Shown: positions 16,319 to 25,442 of the stretch, in pieces
How the letters are laid out: every line of letters starts with the position of its first letter
Numbering within the stretch: position 1 is the first letter of the stretch
Assembly (NCBI GenBank): GCA_900544875.1
Contig: UQWS01000006.1
Coordinates: forward strand, 37,083-101,082
Origin: an uncultured Collinsella sp.
Lineage (GTDB): Bacteria; Actinomycetota; Coriobacteriia; Coriobacteriales; Coriobacteriaceae
Direction of reading: 5' to 3'
DNA length: 64,000 nucleotides
Translations under genes and position numbers: made by a program
The notes under the pieces: generated by a model
What the model was told of the DNA's origin: nothing
The model's database searches: none
Seen by the model: the letters and a program-made list of their open reading frames with translations, nothing else

Positions 16319-17884
16319 ATGGATGTTTCAATGCTGACGGTCGCCCTGCTCGCTTGTCCCCTCGTGTTCTCCCTGATTATGGCTGCGCTCCCCAAGACGA
16401 CGTCCTACAGCGTCTTTGCGGGGCTCAACACCATCTCCGTCGCGGCGACCCTCGTCCTTTCGGTCGTCACCGCGGGAACCATGCTCTCGAGCGGGCAGAA
16501 TATCGACGCTTTGGGCCTGTGGCTCCATCTCGATTCGCTCTCGTCGATCTTCGTCCTTCTGGTAGGCATCATCGGGTTCATCACCGGCGTGTACTCCATC
16601 TCCTATATCAAGATCGATATCGAGGAGAAGACCATGCCGGCCGAGCGCACCAAGCAGTACTACGCGCTGTTTAGCCTGTTCGTTTTCACGATGCTGCTCG
16701 CCTGCCTGTCCAACAACATCATCCTCACCTGGGCGGCGGTCGAGGCCACCACGTTGTCGACCGTGTTCCTCGTGGGCATCTACAAGAACAAGCAGGCGCT
16801 CGAGGCGTCTTGGAAGTACGCGATGGTCTGCACCGCCGGCGTGGCCTTCGGCCTGTTCGGCACGCTGCTCATCTACGCGAACGCCGCCGATATCATGCCC
16901 AACGCGCATGAGGCAGCCTTCCTCACCTCCATCATGCCCTACGCCGACCAGTTCGACCCGATGCTCGTGCGCCTCGCGTTCGCGTTCATCGTCATCGGCT
17001 TCGGCACCAAGGCGGGCCTGTTCCCCATGCACACTTGGCTGCCCGACGCGCACTCCCAGGCTCCGAGCCCGGTCTCCGCGCTGCTCTCGGGCGTGCTGCT
17101 CAAGTGCGCCATGCTGGTGATCATCCGCTTCTACTCCCTGTCCATCATCACGGTGGGCGACACCTATCCGCGTACGCTCCTGCTCATCCTGGGCACGCTG
17201 TCCATCCTGGTGGCCGCCCTGTGCATCTTTAAGCAGGACGATATCAAGCGCCGCTTCGCGTACTCCTCCGTCGACAACGTCGGCGTGGTCGCGCTGTGCC
17301 TGGGTATCGGTGGTCCGCTCGGTATCGCCGCCTGCCTGCTGCACTGCATCTTCCACGGTTTCACGAAGGCGCTCGCCTTCTGCATGGCCGGTAACATCCA
17401 GCACATCTACCACACCCGCGACCTGAACAAGATCAAGGGCGTCGTCGAGATCGCTCCCGTCACGGCAGCGCTCACCATCATCGCCCTGCTCGCGCTCGCC
17501 GCCTTCCCGCCGTTCGCCCTGTTCATCTCCGAGTTCCTCACCTTCGTGGCCGGCGTCCAGTCCGGTCCCATCTGGGTGGTCGTGCTCGTGGCCATTGGCC
17601 TCACCGGCGTGTACTTTGCCCTTACCGGCATCGCGCTCAAGTCCATCTTCGGCAAGGCGCCCGAGGGCATGAAGCGCCACGAGGTGCCCGCCCTCATGAT
17701 CATCCCCGAGATCGCCCTCGCGATCGTGGTCATGTGGTTCGGTATCGCCACCCCGGTCGCCATCACGAGCGGCGTCGAGGATGCAACGTCCGTCGTTTTG
17801 AACCAGAGCGTCGAAGAGCTCCACGAGGCTCCTCTCTACCGCATGGTGTTCAGTTCCCAGACCAAGACAAGCGAGGTGAATTAG
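16319..17884 (+). CDS. hyfF: hydrogenase-4 component F, NuoN/NuoM-like membrane subunit
   Basis: The protein has 521 residues (E. coli HyfF is 526) and is another antiporter-like subunit. LTWAAVEATTLSTVFLVGI (near residue 138), FGTKAGLFPMHTWLPDAHSQ with APSPVSALLSG (around 228-257) and KRRFAYSSVDNVGVVALCLG (around 310) are the expected proton-channel and discontinuous-helix motifs. With HyfB and HyfD it gives three antiporter-like subunits, which implies possible ion pumping. It ends 4 bp before hyfG. Confidence 0.93.
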   Translation: MDVSMLTVALLACPLVFSLIMAALPKTTSYSVFAGLNTISVAATLVLSVVTAGTMLSSGQNIDALGLWLHLDSLSSIFVLLVGIIGFITGVYSISYIKIDIEEKTMPAERTKQYYALFSLFVFTMLLACLSNNIILTWAAVEATTLSTVFLVGIYKNKQALEASWKYAMVCTAGVAFGLFGTLLIYANAADIMPNAHEAAFLTSIMPYADQFDPMLVRLAFAFIVIGFGTKAGLFPMHTWLPDAHSQAPSPVSALLSGVLLKCAMLVIIRFYSLSIITVGDTYPRTLLLILGTLSILVAALCIFKQDDIKRRFAYSSVDNVGVVALCLGIGGPLGIAACLLHCIFHGFTKALAFCMAGNIQHIYHTRDLNKIKGVVEIAPVTAALTIIALLALAAFPPFALFISEFLTFVAGVQSGPIWVVVLVAIGLTGVYFALTGIALKSIFGKAPEGMKRHEVPALMIIPEIALAIVVMWFGIATPVAITSGVEDATSVVLNQSVEELHEAPLYRMVFSSQTKTSEVN

Positions 17885-17888
17885 CACC

Positions 17889-19661
17889 ATGGCAGAACCT
17901 GAAAAGAAGGACTACGCTCGTCGCTGCGAAAGCCACGTCGAGGCCCTGCGCGCCGCAGTGCCGGGCTGCATCGAGAAGGTCGAGTGGCAGTGCGAGGACC
18001 AGCTGACGATTACCGTCAAGCAGGACAAGCTGCCCGAGGCCGTCCACTACCTGTATTACGAGCGCTACGGTTGGATTCCCGTGATCATCGGCAACGATGA
18101 GCGCAGTCTGTGCGGCCGTTACGCTGTGTACTACGTCATCTCCATGGAGGGGGAGGACCCCGGCTGGGTGACCGTGCGCACCGAGGTCGATCCCGCCAGG
18201 ATGACGTTCCCGTCCGTGACGCCGTTCGTCCCCGCCTGCGTGTGGGGCGAGCGCGAGCTGCGCGACATGTTCGGCCTGATTCCCGAGGGCCTGCCCGATC
18301 GTCGTCGCCTGGTGCTGCCCGACGATTGGCCCAGCGGCCTGTACCCGCTGCGCAAGGACTCCATGGACTACCGCTTCCGTCCCGCTCCCGCGAGCGATAT
18401 GGAAAACTACGAGTTCTTGGCCGATACCAAGGGCAAGGAGACGACGCTCGTCCCCATGGGCCCGTTGCACATTACCTCCGACGAGCCCGGCCACTTCCGT
18501 CTGTTCGTTGAGGGCGAGACGATCGTCGACGCCGACTACCGTCTGTTCTACGTGCACCGCGGCATGGAGAAGGTTGCCGAGACGCGCCTGAACTATGATG
18601 CCGTGACGTTCCTCGCCGACCGCATCTGCGGCATCTGCGGCTGCGCCCACTCGGTGGCCTATGCCGAGGCCGTCGAGCGCGCCCAGGGCATTCATGTCCC
18701 GCCGCGCGCCCAGTACATCCGCGCCATCATGCTCGAGGTCGAGCGCCTGCACTCGCATCTGCTCAACATTGGCCTCGCATCCCACTACACGGGCTTCGAC
18801 TCCGGCTTCCAGCAGTTCTTCCGCGTCCGCGAGAAGTCCATGGACCTGGCCGAGAAGCTCTCCGGTCACCGCAAGACCTACGGCCTCAACGTGATCGGCG
18901 GCGTGCGTCGCGATATTTTGGCCGAGCAGAAGCTCTCCACGCTCACGACCATCCACCAACTGCGCTCCGAGGTTCAGGAGCTCGTCGACGTCTTGCTCTC
19001 CACGCCCAACTTTATCGAGCGTACGAGCGGTATCGGCATTCTGGATCGCAAGATCGCACGCGACTTCTCGCCGGTCGGCCCGCTCATGCGTGGCTCGGGC
19101 TATGCCCGCGACGTACGCTTCGACCATCCCTTCGACGGCTACGCTGATCCGGACATCCAAAAGATGCACGCCGCCACGGCCGACACCTGCGATGCCTTCG
19201 GCCGTACCGCCGTTCGCATCCAGGAGGTCTACGATTCGATCGACATGATCGAGACCATGCTCGAGAACTGCCCGTCGGGCCCCATCCTCACCACGGATTG
19301 GGAGTACACCCCGCACAAGTACGCCATCGGCGCCACCGAGGCGCCGCGCGGCGAGGACGTGCACTGGGCCATGCTCGGCAACAACCAGAAGTGCTACCGC
19401 TGGCGCGCCAAGGCCGCCACGTACAGCAACTGGCCGGTCCTGCGCTACATGTTCCGCGGCAACACCGTGGGCGACGCGGCGCTGATCGTCGGCTCGCTCG
19501 ACCCGTGCTACTCCTGCACCGACCGCGTGACGGTGACCGATGTCGCCGCCAAGCGCGACCACGTGCTCGACAAGGAGCAGTTCGAGAACGTCTGGCGCGA
19601 CAAGTCGCCGCTTGCGGGCGAGGGCACCATGGCCGCTCCGCTCGATGAGGAGGCGCTCTAA
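17889..19661 (+). CDS. hyfG: hydrogenase-4 component G, [NiFe]-hydrogenase large subunit fused to a 30-kDa-type domain
   Basis: The protein has 590 residues. About 1-150 form the NuoC-like domain (FPSVTPFVPACVWGERELRDMFG). The remainder is the NuoD/HycE-like catalytic subunit. The NiFe site cysteine pairs are visible: DRICGICGCAHSVAY near residue 244 and DPCYSCTDRVTV near residue 538. A tail of about 45 residues follows the second pair and includes the region removed in E. coli HycE by the HycI protease during nickel insertion. The maturation protease HycI is encoded downstream. It evolves H2 from electrons delivered by HyfH/HyfI. Confidence 0.95.
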   Translation: MAEPEKKDYARRCESHVEALRAAVPGCIEKVEWQCEDQLTITVKQDKLPEAVHYLYYERYGWIPVIIGNDERSLCGRYAVYYVISMEGEDPGWVTVRTEVDPARMTFPSVTPFVPACVWGERELRDMFGLIPEGLPDRRRLVLPDDWPSGLYPLRKDSMDYRFRPAPASDMENYEFLADTKGKETTLVPMGPLHITSDEPGHFRLFVEGETIVDADYRLFYVHRGMEKVAETRLNYDAVTFLADRICGICGCAHSVAYAEAVERAQGIHVPPRAQYIRAIMLEVERLHSHLLNIGLASHYTGFDSGFQQFFRVREKSMDLAEKLSGHRKTYGLNVIGGVRRDILAEQKLSTLTTIHQLRSEVQELVDVLLSTPNFIERTSGIGILDRKIARDFSPVGPLMRGSGYARDVRFDHPFDGYADPDIQKMHAATADTCDAFGRTAVRIQEVYDSIDMIETMLENCPSGPILTTDWEYTPHKYAIGATEAPRGEDVHWAMLGNNQKCYRWRAKAATYSNWPVLRYMFRGNTVGDAALIVGSLDPCYSCTDRVTVTDVAAKRDHVLDKEQFENVWRDKSPLAGEGTMAAPLDEEAL

Positions 19662-19662
19662 T

Positions 19663-20379
19663 ATGTTGAAGCTTTGGAAGGTCAACGCCAAGGCCGGCGA
19701 CGCGACGGTCAAATACCCGTTTGCGCCGTTCCCCACCAACAAGGACATGCGCGGCAAGCCCGAGCACAACGCTGAGCTCTGCATCGCCTGCGGTGCTTGC
19801 GGCGTGGCGTGCCCGGCCGATGCCATTCGCATGGACACCGACCTTGCGGCCGATACCATCACCTGGTCGATCGACTACGGCCGCTGCATCTTTTGCGGCC
19901 GCTGTGAGGAAGCCTGCCCCATGGAGGCCATCAAGCTCACGGAGGAGTTTGAGCTGGCCGTCATGAGCAAGGACGACCTCACCAGCAAGAGCGTCTATAC
20001 GCTCGAGCACTGCTCACGTTGCGGCAAGCCGTTTGCCCCGCACAAGGAGATCGACTACGCCAAGCGCCTGCTGCAAAAGGCCGGCGGCATGGAGGCCGAG
20101 CAGGCCGCCCGTACCGTCGGTATGTGCCAGGAGTGCAAGCGCGAGCTCGACGCCCTGCGCGCCGCCTCGGCCGTGAAGACCGGCAACGCGCACGGCATGG
20201 CTGCCAACGAGACGCTTGCGTCCGGTGAGCCCCAGGGCCCCGGCATGGAGTATCTGGGCGGTCATGGCGTGAACCCGGAGTATATCGACCGCGAGCTCAA
20301 CCCCGATGCGCCCGAGATTCCCGCCGGTCCTGCACCGGTCGAGGGCATCATCATGGATTTTGATACGAAGGAGGAGTAA
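19663..20379 (+). CDS. hyfH: hydrogenase-4 component H, 4Fe-4S (NuoI-like) subunit
   Basis: The protein has 238 residues, longer than E. coli HyfH (181). Two ferredoxin motifs, CIACGACGVACP and CIFCGRCEEACP, hold two 4Fe-4S clusters. A second cysteine set, CSRCGKPF and CQECKRE, follows as in HycF/HyfH. The last ~55 residues are Pro/Gly/Asp rich and appear to be a lineage-specific extension. ATG 19663 overlaps no other gene and begins 1 bp after the hyfG stop. Confidence 0.9.
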   Translation: MLKLWKVNAKAGDATVKYPFAPFPTNKDMRGKPEHNAELCIACGACGVACPADAIRMDTDLAADTITWSIDYGRCIFCGRCEEACPMEAIKLTEEFELAVMSKDDLTSKSVYTLEHCSRCGKPFAPHKEIDYAKRLLQKAGGMEAEQAARTVGMCQECKRELDALRAASAVKTGNAHGMAANETLASGEPQGPGMEYLGGHGVNPEYIDRELNPDAPEIPAGPAPVEGIIMDFDTKEE

Positions 20380-20381
20380 CC

Positions 20382-21164
20382 ATGGCCGAACCCACGCTTT
20401 TGCCCGAGCGGCTTCAGTACCGCCCGACCAAGATCGAGCTCGACGAGAGCATCGAGAAGGCCAAGGCGACCCTTCTTAAGAAGATCAAGCGCTCGGTGTA
20501 CGTCTACCGTGTTGACTGCGGCGGCTGCAACGGCTGCGAGATCGAGATCTTCGGTTCCATCACGCCCGTCTTTGACGTCGAGCGTTTTGGCATCAAGGTC
20601 GTGCCCTCGCCCCGTCACGCCGATGTACTGCTGTACACCGGCGCCGTGACGCGTGCCATGCGCATGCCGGCCCTGCGCGCCTTTGAGGCCGCACCCGATC
20701 CCAAGATCGTGGTGTCCTATGGCGCGTGCGGCTGCACCGGCGGCATCTTCTACGACAACTACTGCGTCTGGGGCGGCACGGACAAGATTCTGCCGGTCGA
20801 TGTCTACATCCCCGGCTGCCCGCCCAGCCCCGCGCAGACCATCTACGGCTTTGCCATGGCGCTCGGCCTGCTGGACCAAAAGCTCCATGCCGAGACCACG
20901 GTGGAGGCCGCCGGCGAGCAGGCCGATATCCTGCACCCCGGCGTGCCGTACAAGCTGCGCGTTGCCATCGAGCGCGAGGCTCGCGCCATGAGCGGCTACC
21001 GTTACGGCCGCGACCTGGCCAACGAGTTTATGGATACGCTCGAGGGCGCGCCCAAGGGCGATATCCGCGGTGCCATGGCACTGCTCATCGACAAGCAGGA
21101 CGATCCGCGCCGCGTTGAGGTGTACTCAGCGCTGCAGGATCTGGTGCTGGCCGGAGGTCGCTAG
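20382..21164 (+). CDS. hyfI: hydrogenase-4 component I, NuoB-like small subunit
   Basis: The protein has 260 residues (E. coli HyfI is 252) and carries the proximal 4Fe-4S cluster. Ligands are in DCGGCNGCEIEIFGS (residues about 44-58), YGACGCTGGIF (near 113) and IPGCPPSPAQTIYG (near 144). The first 40 residues extend before the family core. It starts 2 bp after hyfH and ends directly against hyfJ. Confidence 0.93.
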   Translation: MAEPTLLPERLQYRPTKIELDESIEKAKATLLKKIKRSVYVYRVDCGGCNGCEIEIFGSITPVFDVERFGIKVVPSPRHADVLLYTGAVTRAMRMPALRAFEAAPDPKIVVSYGACGCTGGIFYDNYCVWGGTDKILPVDVYIPGCPPSPAQTIYGFAMALGLLDQKLHAETTVEAAGEQADILHPGVPYKLRVAIEREARAMSGYRYGRDLANEFMDTLEGAPKGDIRGAMALLIDKQDDPRRVEVYSALQDLVLAGGR

Positions 21165-21746
21165 ATGGAACTCACGGACCGCTCTGGTTACTTTGCGGGC
21201 CCCGGCATGCTCGGCGGCTCCTTTGGCGATGCCTCGCGCGCAAGCGACGAGGCCGCCGAGGGCGTCGTCGACCCCTGCCTGGGCCATGCGCCCGATCAGG
21301 TGGTCTTTTACGAGCTCACGCGTAAGTTTGTGGAGACCGAGGAAGACGTTCCCCAGGAGGCCTGCGACGTGCTGTACTACACGCTCGCCGTGGGCCACCA
21401 CACCGGCGTGCTCGACTGCTTTGAGCCGCGCCTGTCGGTGCCGGTTAACGTCTTCTGTTCGCTCGTCGACGCGCTGCCGGAGGGGGAGGCCAAAACCAAG
21501 TTTGAGGCCATCCGCTCCTTTGGTGAGTGCCAGCTCGACAAGGCGGCGGTGCCGTCGCTGCTCGAGGCCTGCGATGCGTTGCTCGACGAGCGCGGTTTTC
21601 GCGGGTCGGCCAAGGCCGGCATCTCGGTGTTCGACGACGACTTTGGCCTGCATGCCCAGCAGGTCGCGTTTCTGATGAAGTTCCGTGATCTGGTTGAGCG
21701 CGTGCGCGATGTGTCGGGCGTGTATCTGACGGGGAGATTGCAGTAA
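21165..21746 (+). CDS. hyfJ: HyfJ/HycH-like formate hydrogenlyase maturation protein
   Basis: The protein has 193 residues. VVFYELTRKFVETEEDVPQEA and LYYTLAVGHHTGVLDCFEP match the HycH/HyfJ family, whose members are needed for maturation of the large hydrogenase subunit. It is longer than E. coli HyfJ (137 residues) at both ends: the first ~40 residues and a C-terminal part from about residue 130 are extra. It is coupled to neighbours: the start directly follows the hyfI stop and the stop overlaps the hycI start by 1 bp. Confidence 0.82.
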   Translation: MELTDRSGYFAGPGMLGGSFGDASRASDEAAEGVVDPCLGHAPDQVVFYELTRKFVETEEDVPQEACDVLYYTLAVGHHTGVLDCFEPRLSVPVNVFCSLVDALPEGEAKTKFEAIRSFGECQLDKAAVPSLLEACDALLDERGFRGSAKAGISVFDDDFGLHAQQVAFLMKFRDLVERVRDVSGVYLTGRLQ

Positions 21747-22249
21747 TGGGTCGCGTTGTGGATGGACGTGTGAACGGAGTCCCGTTTGCGGGTATCGTGC
21801 TCACGGCGGGAAGTGTGCTGCGTGCCGACGATGCCGCCGGCCCCGTGCTCTCCAAAAAGATGGAGGACGCACCCATTGCCGGTTGGTACACCATCGACGG
21901 CGGCCAAACGCCCGAAGACGACATCATCGAGGTCAAGCGCGAGCGTCCGCCGCGCCTGGTCTTGGTCGATGCCGCCGACATGGCGCTGCCCGTCGGGTCC
22001 ATCCGTTTGCTCGACAAACGCGATGTGGCCCGCAAGTCGATGTTCACCACGCATTCGCTTCCCTTGTCGATTCTGATCGAGGAAATCGAGCAATCGTGCG
22101 ATGATATCGTCTTCGTCGGGATTCAGCCGGGCGACACGGAGTTCTACAACCCCATGTCCCCGGAAGTCTTTGACGCCGTCGACGCCGTGTACGACGCCGT
22201 GGCCGCCAACGACTTTTCCCACTTTGTCCGCTTGGGGCAAGAGCAATAG
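21746..22249 (+). CDS. hycI: hydrogenase maturation protease (HycI family)
   Basis: The protein has 167 residues. HycI-type proteases clip the C-terminal tail of the NiFe large subunit after nickel insertion. LTAGSVLRADDAAGP corresponds to the family G-N-x-L-x-x-D-D-G start and supplies the first nickel-binding Asp. LVLVDAADMALPVG supplies the second, and the His in FTTHSLPLSIL the third. FVGIQPGDTEFYNPMS is the usual late segment. It overlaps hyfJ by 1 bp and is the natural partner of HyfG. Confidence 0.9.
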   Translation: MGRVVDGRVNGVPFAGIVLTAGSVLRADDAAGPVLSKKMEDAPIAGWYTIDGGQTPEDDIIEVKRERPPRLVLVDAADMALPVGSIRLLDKRDVARKSMFTTHSLPLSILIEEIEQSCDDIVFVGIQPGDTEFYNPMSPEVFDAVDAVYDAVAANDFSHFVRLGQEQ

Positions 22250-22288
22250 GAGCGCTTGTCTCTGCTGATTAGGAAAGAAGTGATTGAC

Positions 22289-23128
22289 ATGGCAGATTCC
22301 AAGGTGGAGTACCCCGCTCCCGATTGCCTGGCGCCCGCCGCGATCGAGGCCAAGACCGAGACCGCCGGCGTGACCAAGGCTAACCTGCCGGTCGCTAAGG
22401 CCTTTCTGTTGGCAATGTTCGCCGGCGCTTTTATCGCCTTTGGCGGCCTGTTCTTTACGGTGTTTTTGAGCGACAGCACGCTCGGCTGGGGCGCTCAGCG
22501 CGTCGTGGGCGGCCTGTGCTTTTGCCTGGGCCTGGTGCTCGTGCTGGTGTGCGGCGCCGAGCTGTTTACCGGTAATTCGCTTATGGTCTGCGCGCTCAAG
22601 AGCAAAAAGATCACCCTGGCTCAGATGCTCAAGGCCTGGGTTGTCGTGTGGGTCGGCAATTTTGTCGGCGCTCTGTTCATCGTCTTTTTGGTGTACATGG
22701 CCGGCATTTACAAGCTCAACGGCGAGGCGGTTGCCAATTCCATGGTGAGCGTCGCCGCCGGCAAGGTGACGATCGACTGGGTGACGATCTTCTTCCGTGG
22801 CATCCTGTGCAACATCTTTGTGTGCCTGGCCGTGTGGATCGGTACCGCCGGCAAGACCGTGGTCGATAAGGTCGTGGGCATTTTGCTGCCGATCGCTGCC
22901 TTTGTGGCCTGCGGTTTTGAGCACTGCGTTGCCAACATGTACTTTTTGCCCATGGGTGCCGTGATGCACGCGTGCGGCTATGGTGCTGACGTCGCCGGCG
23001 CCGATGCGCTCAACGCTGCGGGCATTGCGTTTAACTTGTCCGCCGCCACGCTGGGCAACATCGTGGGCGGCGCGGTTCTGGTGGCGCTCGGCTACTGGTT
23101 TATCTACGCCAAGAAGTCCGAGGCGTAA
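22289..23128 (+). CDS. focA: formate/nitrite transporter family channel (FocA-like)
   Basis: The protein has 279 residues with six predicted membrane spans and belongs to the pentameric FNT channel family. Motifs include LLAMFAGAFIAFGG (residues about 39-52), GAELFTGNSLM (near 91), FVALFIVF-like helices and GFEHCVANMYFLPMG (near 209), in which the His and Asn line the pore. Last gene of the formate hydrogenlyase locus, so its likely cargo is formate. ATG 22289 follows AGGAAAG by 11 nt; the N-terminal ~30 residues are cytosolic. A strong terminator follows. Confidence 0.92.
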   Translation: MADSKVEYPAPDCLAPAAIEAKTETAGVTKANLPVAKAFLLAMFAGAFIAFGGLFFTVFLSDSTLGWGAQRVVGGLCFCLGLVLVLVCGAELFTGNSLMVCALKSKKITLAQMLKAWVVVWVGNFVGALFIVFLVYMAGIYKLNGEAVANSMVSVAAGKVTIDWVTIFFRGILCNIFVCLAVWIGTAGKTVVDKVVGILLPIAAFVACGFEHCVANMYFLPMGAVMHACGYGADVAGADALNAAGIAFNLSAATLGNIVGGAVLVALGYWFIYAKKSEA

Positions 23129-23150
23129 GGTACCGTCTGTTTGACGTCGG

Positions 23151-23187
23151 GCCTCCCGCGGGGCGTTGCCGTGCGGGAGGCTTTTTT
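23151..23187 (+). terminator. Rho-independent terminator of the formate hydrogenlyase locus
   Basis: GCCTCCCGC (23151-23159) and GCGGGAGGC (23173-23181) form a perfect 9-bp stem followed by TTTTTT. Confidence 0.92.
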
Positions 23188-23249
23188 GGTCTGGGCTCGT
23201 TGCTGGGCTGTTGACCTGTTGTGTTTGGCTGGTGAAAGGGGTAATCGAG

Positions 23250-25367
23250 ATGGCATCTGCTGTGGAGCGTGACGGTCGCGCCGTGGTGACCACATGCGGG
23301 GGATGCTATGCCGATTGCGCCTTTGCGGCACGCGTTGAGGACGGTCGCGTGGTGGCCGAGTTGCCGGTGCCGGGGCATCCGTGCGCGGCGCGTGCCCTGT
23401 GCGCCCGCGGGCGCCATCGCCTGGCAATGCCGTTTGACGAGCGCGATCGCATTGTGCACCCCATGCGCCGACGAGCTGATGGCTCGGGGTTCGATGCGAT
23501 TTCGTGGGACGAAGCGTTTGCCCAGATTGCCGAGCGTCTTTTGGGGATTGTTGACGAACGTGGCCCCCGTGCGCTGGGCATGACGCTCGGCGTGCCCTCG
23601 TTCGGCCGCTACTGGGCATATCGCCTTATGCATGCGCTGGGCTCGCCCAACGTGTATGGTGCCGACGGTGCCTGCGAGGTAAGCCGTCTCACCGGCTGGG
23701 AGCACAGCCTGGGTTACAGCCCCGCCTCCGACCTGGCACATACCGATTGTATCATGTATCTGGGGCGTTCCATCGTCGATTCGTCGACGATGGGGGCTGT
23801 TGATGCGCTCAACGATGCCCGTCGCCGTGGGGCGAAGATTTTCGTGGTCGACCCCCGGCGCAGCGGCTCGGCCGCGCTTGCCGACCGCTGGCTGCGCGTG
23901 CGGCCGGGCTGCGACCTGGCCTTGCTGCTGGGTATCGCACATGTGTTGATTGCCGAGGACCTGTACGATCACGAGTTTGTTGCCCGCTATACCACAGGCT
24001 TTGACGAGCTGGCGCAGGCGGCCCTTGCTTGGACGCCCGAGTGGGCCGAGTCGATGTGCGACGTGCCAGCCGCAGAGATTGTCGCCACGGCGCGCGATCT
24101 CGCTGCCGCCGCGCCTGCCGCTGTGGTGGATGCGGGCTTTCATGGTGGCATCGGTATCGCGTATGCCAATAGCACCCAGACCGCGCGCGCTATCTGCTTG
24201 GTCGATGTGCTGCTGGGCTGCATCGGACATGTAGGTGGTGCACTCAACCCTCCGACGCCGCTTGTATTGGGCGACCTTGATCCCATGCGCTTTGCGACGT
24301 CGCCGGTGCCGCGTGGTCCCAAGTTGGGGTCCGAGCGCTATCCGCTCGTCGATCCCGAGCGCGGTCTGTGCACGACCATCGGCCAGTCGATTCTTGCCGG
24401 CGATTTGCGTGGGCTCATCGTCTATGCCAGTAACCCCGGTGCGGGCTATGGCAATGCGCAGGCTTGGTTGGGCATCTTGCAGCAGCTCGACTTGCTCGTG
24501 ACGATTGATATTCGCTGGTCCGAGACGGCGCGCGCTTCCGACTTCGTGCTGCCCGATGTGACATATTTGGAGGCTGACCGCGGCGTGGGTACAGTCGTGG
24601 GCCGCAACGACGCGTGCGTGTTCTACCGCAACGCCGTGCTGCCGGTCTTGCATGACGACACGCGACCGGGGCGGGAGATCTTTGCCGGGTTGGCTGCTGC
24701 CTGCGGCGTGGACGAGTACTTCGACTTTTCGCCGGACGACCTTGCGGCGGCCCAGGTGGCGCCCTTTGGGATCGATCTGGACGAGCTCAAGGAGCGCGGT
24801 TGGGCCGATACGGGCGTGGCGCTGCCGTCGCGTACGGGCGAGCCTGTGATCCCCTTGAACGACGGCAGGATCGCGCTGGCAAGCGACGTATGGGAGCGAG
24901 CCGGCATGGGTCGTGTGGCCAACTGGATCGCGCCGATGGTGGAGCCTGGCCCGGGGATGTTTCGCCTCATTAGCGGCAACCGTCCCTTTGAGTCGCATAC
25001 CTCGCGAAGGCTTGCAGCCCAAGGTGCCGCCGAGGCTGGGTCGGACCTGGATGCCGTGCAGATGAATGCCGATGCTGCTGCGCACATGGGCATCGCCGAC
25101 GGCGAGATCGTCGAACTCGTGAGCGACATGGGCCGCGACCGCGTGCGCGTGGAGACGACGCCCTATCTGCATCCGGCGTGCATCTTCACCTCGGCCGCTC
25201 CCGGCGGGCGTTCGTTTGGCGCCGATGCCGGTGGCGCTCAAGCCTTGGGCGTGGGCCCGCTCGACCATACGCCGTTGCGTTGGGACCCGTTGACGGGCGC
25301 TGCGCTCACCCAGGAAAACGCCGTTCGCGTGGAAAAGATCACGGAGCACGTGGATAATAACGACTGA
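23250..25367 (+). CDS. molybdopterin-dependent oxidoreductase, thiosulfate/polysulfide-reductase-like catalytic subunit (orphan)
   Basis: The protein has 705 residues and belongs to the DMSO reductase superfamily. Residues about 12-60 form the 4Fe-4S domain (CGGCYADC, then CARG). GSPNVYGADGACEVS around residue 150 aligns with the molybdenum-ligand region, and the ligand position is Cys, not Sec. FVVDPRRSGSAALAD and the C-terminal NRPFESHTS to AAHMGIADGEIVEL (cofactor-binding beta-barrel) are typical. The overall pattern is closest to thiosulfate/polysulfide reductase or related subunits, but no iron-sulfur or membrane-anchor partner gene is adjacent and no twin-arginine signal is visible, so it may be cytosolic. 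Substrate is unknown. ATG 23250 follows GAAAGGGG; the frame is open further upstream through the terminator. Confidence 0.8.
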   Translation: MASAVERDGRAVVTTCGGCYADCAFAARVEDGRVVAELPVPGHPCAARALCARGRHRLAMPFDERDRIVHPMRRRADGSGFDAISWDEAFAQIAERLLGIVDERGPRALGMTLGVPSFGRYWAYRLMHALGSPNVYGADGACEVSRLTGWEHSLGYSPASDLAHTDCIMYLGRSIVDSSTMGAVDALNDARRRGAKIFVVDPRRSGSAALADRWLRVRPGCDLALLLGIAHVLIAEDLYDHEFVARYTTGFDELAQAALAWTPEWAESMCDVPAAEIVATARDLAAAAPAAVVDAGFHGGIGIAYANSTQTARAICLVDVLLGCIGHVGGALNPPTPLVLGDLDPMRFATSPVPRGPKLGSERYPLVDPERGLCTTIGQSILAGDLRGLIVYASNPGAGYGNAQAWLGILQQLDLLVTIDIRWSETARASDFVLPDVTYLEADRGVGTVVGRNDACVFYRNAVLPVLHDDTRPGREIFAGLAAACGVDEYFDFSPDDLAAAQVAPFGIDLDELKERGWADTGVALPSRTGEPVIPLNDGRIALASDVWERAGMGRVANWIAPMVEPGPGMFRLISGNRPFESHTSRRLAAQGAAEAGSDLDAVQMNADAAAHMGIADGEIVELVSDMGRDRVRVETTPYLHPACIFTSAAPGGRSFGADAGGAQALGVGPLDHTPLRWDPLTGAALTQENAVRVEKITEHVDNND

Positions 25368-25442
25368 TTGATTCAGCAGATTGATTCGGCTGGTTTTTGA
25401 TGAACGACCGACTGATCTGCCCTTGGTTTTGAAAGGCTGCAC

